Source: Pseudomonadota bacterium | GTDB lineage: Bacteria; Pseudomonadota; Alphaproteobacteria; SMXQ01 | Length of the DNA: 10,486 bases | NCBI GenBank assembly: GCA_022562375.1 | Contig: JADFPK010000047.1 | Location: forward strand, 1 to 10,486 | Direction: 5' to 3' | Part shown: positions 7,136-10,486 of the stretch, one piece after another | Layout of the letters: every line of letters starts with the position of its first letter | Numbering within the stretch: the stretch's first letter is position 1 | Made by a program: the position numbers and the translations under genes | The notes under the pieces: model-generated | Database searches by the model: none | Told to the model about the DNA's origin: nothing | What the model saw: the letters and a program-made list of their open reading frames with translations, nothing else

Positions 7136-7205
7136 TATCGAACAGCCTATATTAGGCATCAGGCCTATATTAGACATCAGGAGGGTATCGAACAGCCTAT
7201 ATTAG
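7136..7205. repeat. Nested direct repeats with core gcctatattag
   Basis: The core gcctatattag occurs at 7145, 7163 and 7195. The first two belong to an 18-bp tandem duplication, gcctatattaggcatcag (7145-7162) and gcctatattagacatcag (7163-7180), matching at 17 of 18 positions. The first and third belong to an exact 20-bp repeat, tatcgaacagcctatattag, at 7136-7155 and 7186-7205, spaced exactly 50 bp. This layout suggests stepwise duplication. Spacings of 18 and 32 bp and only three copies exclude a CRISPR array. Confidence 0.85.
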
Positions 7206-7251
7206 AGAGTCGAAGCCGGCGTCAACGGCCGAGTGGCGAAAGCGGCTCTGG

Positions 7252-7280
7252 TTGACTTTCGATAGCACTGGCGTTATCCA
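7252..7280 (+). promoter_or_regulatory. Probable sigma-70 promoter of tRNA-Leu
   Basis: TTGACT (7252-7257) matches five of six -35 consensus bases. A 17-bp spacer leads to TATCCA (7275-7280), a weak -10. A start near 7287 would lie about 11 nt before the tRNA 5' end, a usual distance for tRNA genes. Because no terminator is visible after the tRNA, this promoter may also serve rnd. Confidence 0.5.
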
Positions 7281-7297
7281 GACCGGCCTGCAAACTT

Positions 7298-7383
7298 GCC
7301 CAGGTGGCGAAATGGTAGACGCGCTAGTTTCAGGTACTAGTGGGCGAAAGCCCGTGGAAGTTCGAGTCTTCTCCTGGGCACCA
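7298..7383 (+). tRNA. tRNA-Leu, anticodon CAG, with encoded CCA
   Basis: A complete class II cloverleaf can be folded. The acceptor GCCCAGG (7298-7304) pairs with CCTGGGC (7373-7379), followed by discriminator A7380 and encoded CCA (7381-7383). The anticodon stem is CTAGT/ACTAG (7324-7328, 7336-7340), with loop TTCAGGT and anticodon CAG at 7331-7333, reading CUG codons. The long variable arm GGGC-GAAA-GCCC (7342-7353) fits leucine. The T-arm is GGAAG, loop TTCGAGT, CTTCT (7356-7372), with one G-T pair. The D-arm GCGAAATGGTAGACGC is typical of bacterial tRNA-Leu. The gene looks intact and functional. Confidence 0.97.
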
Positions 7384-7419
7384 TTTCCGTTTCCCCTTTC
7401 CCTTCCAGGACATCCCTAG

Positions 7420-8040
7420 TTGGCCAACCATCTTCATCACGGCGACCTGCCGGACGGCCTTGATCTGGGGAATTCCGTCGCCGTGGACTGCGAGACCATG
7501 GGACTCAACCCGCTGCGCGACCGCTTGTGCCTGGTGCAGATTTCGGCCGGCGAGGGGGACTGTCATCTCGTGCAGTTCCCGGTGGACGCCGCCATTCCCT
7601 ACGACTCGCCGAGGCTGAAAGCGCTGTTGACGGACGCCGATGTGACCAAGCTCTTCCATTTCGCGCGCTTCGACCTGGCCGCCCTTCACCGTTATCTCGG
7701 CGCCGCCTGCGGCCCGGTCTATTGCACCAAGATCGCCTCGCGCCTGGCCCGTACCTTCACCGACCGCCATTCCCTCAAGGATCTGTGCCGGGAGCTGCTC
7801 GGCATAGAGATCTCCAAGCAACAGCAGACCTCCGATTGGGGCGCCGCAAGCCTCACCGACGAACAGCTGAAATACGCCGCGGCCGACGTCCTGCATCTCC
7901 ATGCCCTGAGACGGAAACTCGACGAGATGCTGGAGCGCGAAGGACGAGCCGACCTCGCCGAGGCCTGTTTCCGCTTCCTGCCGGTGCGGGCCGAACTCGA
8001 CCTCTCGGGCTGGGCGTCGGACGATATTTTCGCCCACTGA
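7420..8040 (+). CDS. rnd: Ribonuclease D, short form (DEDDy 3'-5' exoribonuclease)
   Basis: RNase D trims RNA 3' ends, classically tRNA precursors, in the cytosol using two metal ions. The 206-residue product is the catalytic domain only: the HRDC domains of E. coli RNase D (about 375 residues) are absent, as is common in alphaproteobacteria. All catalytic residues of the DEDDy set are visible: D23 and E25 in AVDCETMGL, D85 in FARFDLAAL, and Y152 with D156 in YAAADVLHL. The start is TTG 7420, with AGGA at 7407-7410 nine nt upstream. The first residues (HHGDLPDGL) match the usual beginning of the family, so the non-ATG start is credible. It lies 36 bp after tRNA-Leu on the same strand, joined by a pyrimidine-rich spacer without a hairpin. 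A generic 3'-5' exonuclease annotation would be equivalent. Confidence 0.93.
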   Translation: MANHLHHGDLPDGLDLGNSVAVDCETMGLNPLRDRLCLVQISAGEGDCHLVQFPVDAAIPYDSPRLKALLTDADVTKLFHFARFDLAALHRYLGAACGPVYCTKIASRLARTFTDRHSLKDLCRELLGIEISKQQQTSDWGAASLTDEQLKYAAADVLHLHALRRKLDEMLEREGRADLAEACFRFLPVRAELDLSGWASDDIFAH

Positions 8041-8060
8041 GCTTGGGCTCCATTACCGTA

Positions 8061-8100
8061 GGTTTGTTGTTTACTTGGTCTTTTATTGGCTTATTCTCGG
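8061..8100 (+). promoter_or_regulatory. T-rich block, possible kdsD-lptCA promoter
   Basis: The 110 bp between rnd and kdsD contain a T-rich stretch unlike the surrounding GC-rich DNA. TTGTTT (8067-8072) and TTATTC (8091-8096), 18 bp apart, could act as a weak -35/-10 pair. No terminator with a T-run is visible after rnd, so read-through from upstream is equally possible. Confidence 0.25.
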
Positions 8101-8150
8101 GGGGCGAGCCTAATTTCGGCGGGCTTTGACCAGGGGGCGGGTTGATCTCA

Positions 8151-9131
8151 ATGACGGTTCAGTCGATAGCCAAAACCGCATCCGACGATCACAGCGCGGC
8201 CCAGCGTGTCTTCCGGCTCGAGGCCCAGGGCATCATGGACCTCGCCGAATCGCTCGATGACCGTTTTTGCCAGGCGCTCGACAAGATTTCCGAGATCGAG
8301 GGGCGGGTGATCGTCTCGGGCATGGGCAAGAGCGGTCACATCGCCAACAAGATCGCCGCCACCCTCGCCGCCACCGGGACACCGGCTTTCTTCGTCCATC
8401 CGGCGGAAGCCAGCCACGGCGATCTCGGCATGATCACCAAGGACGATCTGGTGCTGGTGATTTCCAATTCCGGAGAGACCCGTGAGCTGTCGGACCTTTT
8501 CGCCCACTCGCGCCGGCACGCCATCCCGCTGATCGCCATAACCGGCGGCGGCGAGAGTTTCCTCGCCAAGAACGCCGATGTGGCGCTGCTCCTGCCGCCG
8601 ACGGACGAGGCCTGTCCCATGGGGTTGTCGCCGACGACCTCGACGACCATGACCTTGGCGCTCGGCGACGCCATCGCCATCGCCTTGCTTGAAAGACGGG
8701 GATTCACCACCGACGATTACGAGCTCCTGCATCCCGGCGGCCAGTTGGGGCGGCTGCTGCTGAAAGTCGGCGACATCATGCATGGCGGCAAGGACATACC
8801 GTTGATCGCCGCCGACGCATCGATGGCCGACGCGATCCTGGAAATGACGGAAAAGCGCCTCGGTTGCGTCGGCGTGACGGGGCCGGACGGCAAGCTTGCC
8901 GGCATCATCACCGACGGCGATTTGCGCCGGCAGATGGCGCCGCAGCTGATCGAGAAGACCGCCGGGGAAGCCATGACCGCTTCGCCGGTCACGATCCGTC
9001 CCGAGGCGCTGGTGGCGGAAGCCGTCAGGATCATGAACGAACACTCGATCACCAACCTCTTCGTCATCGGCGACGATGAGGTGGCCGGCATCCTCCATAT
9101 CCACGACTGTCTGCGCGCGGGCATCAGTTGA
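8151..9131 (+). CDS. kdsD: D-arabinose 5-phosphate isomerase (KpsF/GutQ family)
   Basis: The enzyme interconverts ribulose 5-phosphate and arabinose 5-phosphate, the first committed step towards Kdo, the inner-core sugar of LPS. The 326-residue product has the family length. A SIS domain (about 50-185) shows SGMGKSGHIANKIAAT with Lys60, SHGDLGMI with His89, and the phosphate-binding ISNSGET (104-110). The family motif LHPGGQLGR with His194 links to two CBS domains (about 208-260 and 272-326). ATG 8151 is chosen because GCGGG lies 9 nt upstream; TTG 8142, three codons earlier, is possible. The stop is 2 bp before lptC, so the genes are probably translationally coupled. The symbol kpsF is also used, but the lpt neighbours point to LPS rather than capsule. 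Confidence 0.95.
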   Translation: MTVQSIAKTASDDHSAAQRVFRLEAQGIMDLAESLDDRFCQALDKISEIEGRVIVSGMGKSGHIANKIAATLAATGTPAFFVHPAEASHGDLGMITKDDLVLVISNSGETRELSDLFAHSRRHAIPLIAITGGGESFLAKNADVALLLPPTDEACPMGLSPTTSTTMTLALGDAIAIALLERRGFTTDDYELLHPGGQLGRLLLKVGDIMHGGKDIPLIAADASMADAILEMTEKRLGCVGVTGPDGKLAGIITDGDLRRQMAPQLIEKTAGEAMTASPVTIRPEALVAEAVRIMNEHSITNLFVIGDDEVAGILHIHDCLRAGIS

Positions 9132-9133
9132 TC

Positions 9134-9883
9134 ATGGATCCCTCGGCGGCAAAGACGGCGGACCCGCCCCTTTCGAGCCGGCCGACAGCGGCGAAGGACG
9201 GGACCGCGAACACGGCTGGACCGTCCGGCCCGCAGCCTGAGCAAAAGCGCGGCTCCTATAGCCGCTTCGTCACTCTGATGAAAATCTGCCTTCCCGCCGG
9301 CGCCTTGGCGCTTGCCGGCCTGGTGGTGCTGTGGCCGCAAATGCAAGTCAGCGACAAGGGATTCCGGCCCGGCGTTGCCAGCGTAGGTCCGCAAGACGCC
9401 GATCATCTGCGCATGGTCAACGCACGTTTCTCGGGCCTCAACAAAAAAACCATGCCCTATACGGTAACCGCGCCTCTCGCCGTCCAGGACCACCCCCAGG
9501 CCGATGAAATCGAGCTCTCCAACCCGAAGACGGACATCACCTTGGAGGACGGTTCGTGGCTGGCGATCACCGCCGACAGGGGCCGCTACTTTCAGAGCCG
9601 GCAGATTCTCGACCTCTTCGGCATGGTGAACCTCTTTCACGATTCGGGCTACGAATTCCAAAGCACCCGCGCCCATATCGATCTGGTCGCCGGGACCGCC
9701 GAAGGGGATCAACCGGTCACCGGCCAGGGACCCTTCGGCGAGTTGACCGCCGAGGGCTTCCGTATCCTCGATAAGGGAAAGACGATCCATTTCACCGGCA
9801 CCGCGAAGCTCGTCATCTATCCCCGCGACAGGCGATCTGCGACCGATGAGCCGAAAGCCGGGAGACGGCCCGATGGCTCCTGA
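9134..9883 (+). CDS. lptC: LPS export system protein LptC
   Basis: LptC is a bitopic inner-membrane protein that receives LPS from the LptB2FG transporter and hands it to LptA in the periplasm. Of its 249 residues, about 1-45 form a Pro/Ala/Lys-rich cytoplasmic tail. One membrane helix follows (about 51-69, LPAGALALAGLVVLW), then a periplasmic beta-jellyroll domain. Recognisable segments are ILDLFGMVNLFHD (about 158-170) and ELTAEGFRILDKGKTIHFTG (about 203-222), typical of alphaproteobacterial LptC. E. coli LptC is about 190 residues; the excess lies mainly in the N-terminal tail and a short charged C-terminus. ATG 9134 is preferred; TTG 9128 would overlap the kdsD stop by 4 bp. Neither has a good ribosome binding site, which fits coupling. 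The 3' end overlaps lptA by 11 bp. Confidence 0.9.
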   Translation: MDPSAAKTADPPLSSRPTAAKDGTANTAGPSGPQPEQKRGSYSRFVTLMKICLPAGALALAGLVVLWPQMQVSDKGFRPGVASVGPQDADHLRMVNARFSGLNKKTMPYTVTAPLAVQDHPQADEIELSNPKTDITLEDGSWLAITADRGRYFQSRQILDLFGMVNLFHDSGYEFQSTRAHIDLVAGTAEGDQPVTGQGPFGELTAEGFRILDKGKTIHFTGTAKLVIYPRDRRSATDEPKAGRRPDGS

Positions 9884-10486
9884 GTCCCCATATCCGTTTG
9901 AGTCCCCATATCCGTTCTGGCGGTCCCTTGGTCCCCGGTTTCGCAACGCCGCCGGACCCGTCGCCGGCGGCCTCGTGCTTGGCGCCTTTTTAGCCGCAGC
10001 GCCGGCGCTGGCGGCGGCGGACAAGGCGAAAGGCGCGGAGCCGGAAACGATCCCGATACAAAGCGATAAGCCGATCGAGGTCTATGCCCATGAGGGCATC
10101 GAATGGGATCAGAATGCCGAGACCTATATCGCCCGCGGCAACGCGCGCGCGATTCAGGGCGATGTCACCGTCTACGGCAGTGTCCTGACGGCCAGGTACC
10201 GAAAGACCGCCGACGGCGGGTCGGAAATCTGGCGCCTGGACGCCGAGGGGAAGGTCAGGATCGAATCGCCGAAAGGCACCGTCTACGGGGAAAAAGCGAT
10301 CTACGATATGGACACCTCCATCCTCGTCGTCACCGGCAACAATCTGAAGCTGGTGACGGCGAAGGAAACCGTGACCGCGCGCGATAGTCTGGAATATTGG
10401 CAGCTCAAGGACATGTTCGTGGCCCGCGGCGACGCCCTTGCCGTGCTGGAAGACAGGAAGATCAAGGCCGACATCCTCACCGCCCA
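9873..10486 (+). CDS. lptA: LPS transport periplasmic protein LptA (OstA-like), 3' end cut off by the window edge
   Basis: LptA forms the periplasmic bridge that carries LPS from LptC to LptD. The frame is open from ATG 9873 to the window edge (204 codons). GGGAG at 9860-9864, inside lptC, is spaced 8 nt from the ATG. A signal peptide is visible: Arg-containing residues 17-24, hydrophobic core about 29-43, and a likely cleavage after APALA (residue 47). The mature part begins the OstA/LptA fold: IPIQSDKPIEVYAHEGIEWD, TYIARGNARAIQGDVTVYG and IYDMDTSILVVTGN are typical repeated strand motifs. The signal peptide has an unusually long n-region because ESPYPF occurs twice (4-9, 10-15). Family context predicts lptB downstream, but that lies outside the window. 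A general OstA-family protein is the only alternative. Confidence 0.92.
   Translation, partial: MAPESPYPFESPYPFWRSLGPRFRNAAGPVAGGLVLGAFLAAAPALAAADKAKGAEPETIPIQSDKPIEVYAHEGIEWDQNAETYIARGNARAIQGDVTVYGSVLTARYRKTADGGSEIWRLDAEGKVRIESPKGTVYGEKAIYDMDTSILVVTGNNLKLVTAKETVTARDSLEYWQLKDMFVARGDALAVLEDRKIKADILTA
9882..9917. repeat. 18-bp tandem duplication across the lptC stop / lptA start
   Basis: Units gagtccccatatccgttt (9882-9899) and gagtccccatatccgttc (9900-9917) differ only at the last base. The first unit begins inside the lptC TGA (9881-9883). In lptA they encode ESPYPF twice without changing the frame. Near-identity suggests a recent event or selection on the DNA. Confidence 0.92.

Larger units (their letters stand above)
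7007..7297. other. Repeat-rich spacer between the NDUFA9-like gene and tRNA-Leu
   Basis: About 290 bp between divergently oriented genes. It contains a 12-bp palindrome (7085-7096), a 20-bp tandem duplication (7091-7130), a nested direct-repeat cluster (7136-7205) and a promoter-like sequence for the tRNA (7252-7280). An imperfect inverted repeat (tcaac 7222-7226, gccg 7228-7231 with cggc 7243-7246, gttga 7251-7255) runs into the -35 element. I find no gene here. The promoter of the minus-strand gene must also lie here but is not obvious. Confidence 0.65.

Noticed and set aside
7136..7205. Possible CRISPR-like array
   Set aside because: Only three core copies with unequal 18- and 32-bp spacing, a tandem arrangement and no cas genes.
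7227..7246. Possible second tRNA: ggccgagtggcgaaagcggc resembles a Ser/Leu D-arm
   Set aside because: No acceptor, anticodon or T-arm can be folded around it, and the sequence merges into the tRNA-Leu promoter.
5975..7255. 426-codon plus-strand open frame opposite the NDUFA9-like gene
   Set aside because: The opposite strand carries a clear SDR protein; this frame is Arg/Gly/His-rich and runs through the repeat-rich spacer.
8717..10024. 435-codon minus-strand open frame opposite kdsD, lptC and lptA
   Set aside because: It spans three recognised genes on the other strand and has no family signature.

Overview
The window is a GC-rich chromosomal segment from a Gram-negative alphaproteobacterium, most likely Rhodospirillales-like. 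This rests on the Azospirillum-type glutamate synthase, the NDUFA9-like SDR protein, the short RNase D without an HRDC domain, and a KdsD-LptC-LptA block typical of that class. All genes are housekeeping genes. I see no transposase, integrase, phage gene, CRISPR array, toxin-antitoxin pair or defence gene, and no convincing undescribed multi-gene system.

Left third, minus strand: gltD (3052-4503) followed 26 bp later by gltB (1-3025, running off the left edge). They encode the small and large subunits of NADPH glutamate synthase. The gltB frame is open to the window edge. A gene-free stretch of about 650 bp (4504-5152) separates gltD from the divergent uppP. It holds several short tandem duplications, an AT-rich block with three copies of a TATA(A/G)GTCA motif, a perfect TATAAT, and a 48-bp inverted repeat.

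Middle: uppP (5153-5959, plus) encodes undecaprenyl-diphosphate phosphatase. It converges on an NDUFA9-family NAD(P)-binding protein (6020-7006, minus). The next 290 bp contain nested 18-20 bp direct repeats. They lead into a promoter-like sequence and a complete tRNA-Leu(CAG) gene with encoded CCA (7298-7383). The RNase D gene rnd (7420-8040) starts only 36 bp after the tRNA, with no visible terminator between them.

Right third, plus strand: kdsD/kpsF (8151-9131), lptC (9134-9883) and lptA (9873 to the right edge, partial) form a tight operon. It joins the first step of Kdo synthesis to two components of the LPS transport bridge. UppP (undecaprenyl phosphate recycling) acts in the same envelope compartment but is a separate unit.

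The most unusual thread is structural. Two-copy tandem duplications of 15-20 bp recur at gene boundaries: the gltB N-terminus, twice upstream of gltD, twice upstream of the tRNA, and across the lptC/lptA overlap. Two of them lengthen the encoded N-termini.
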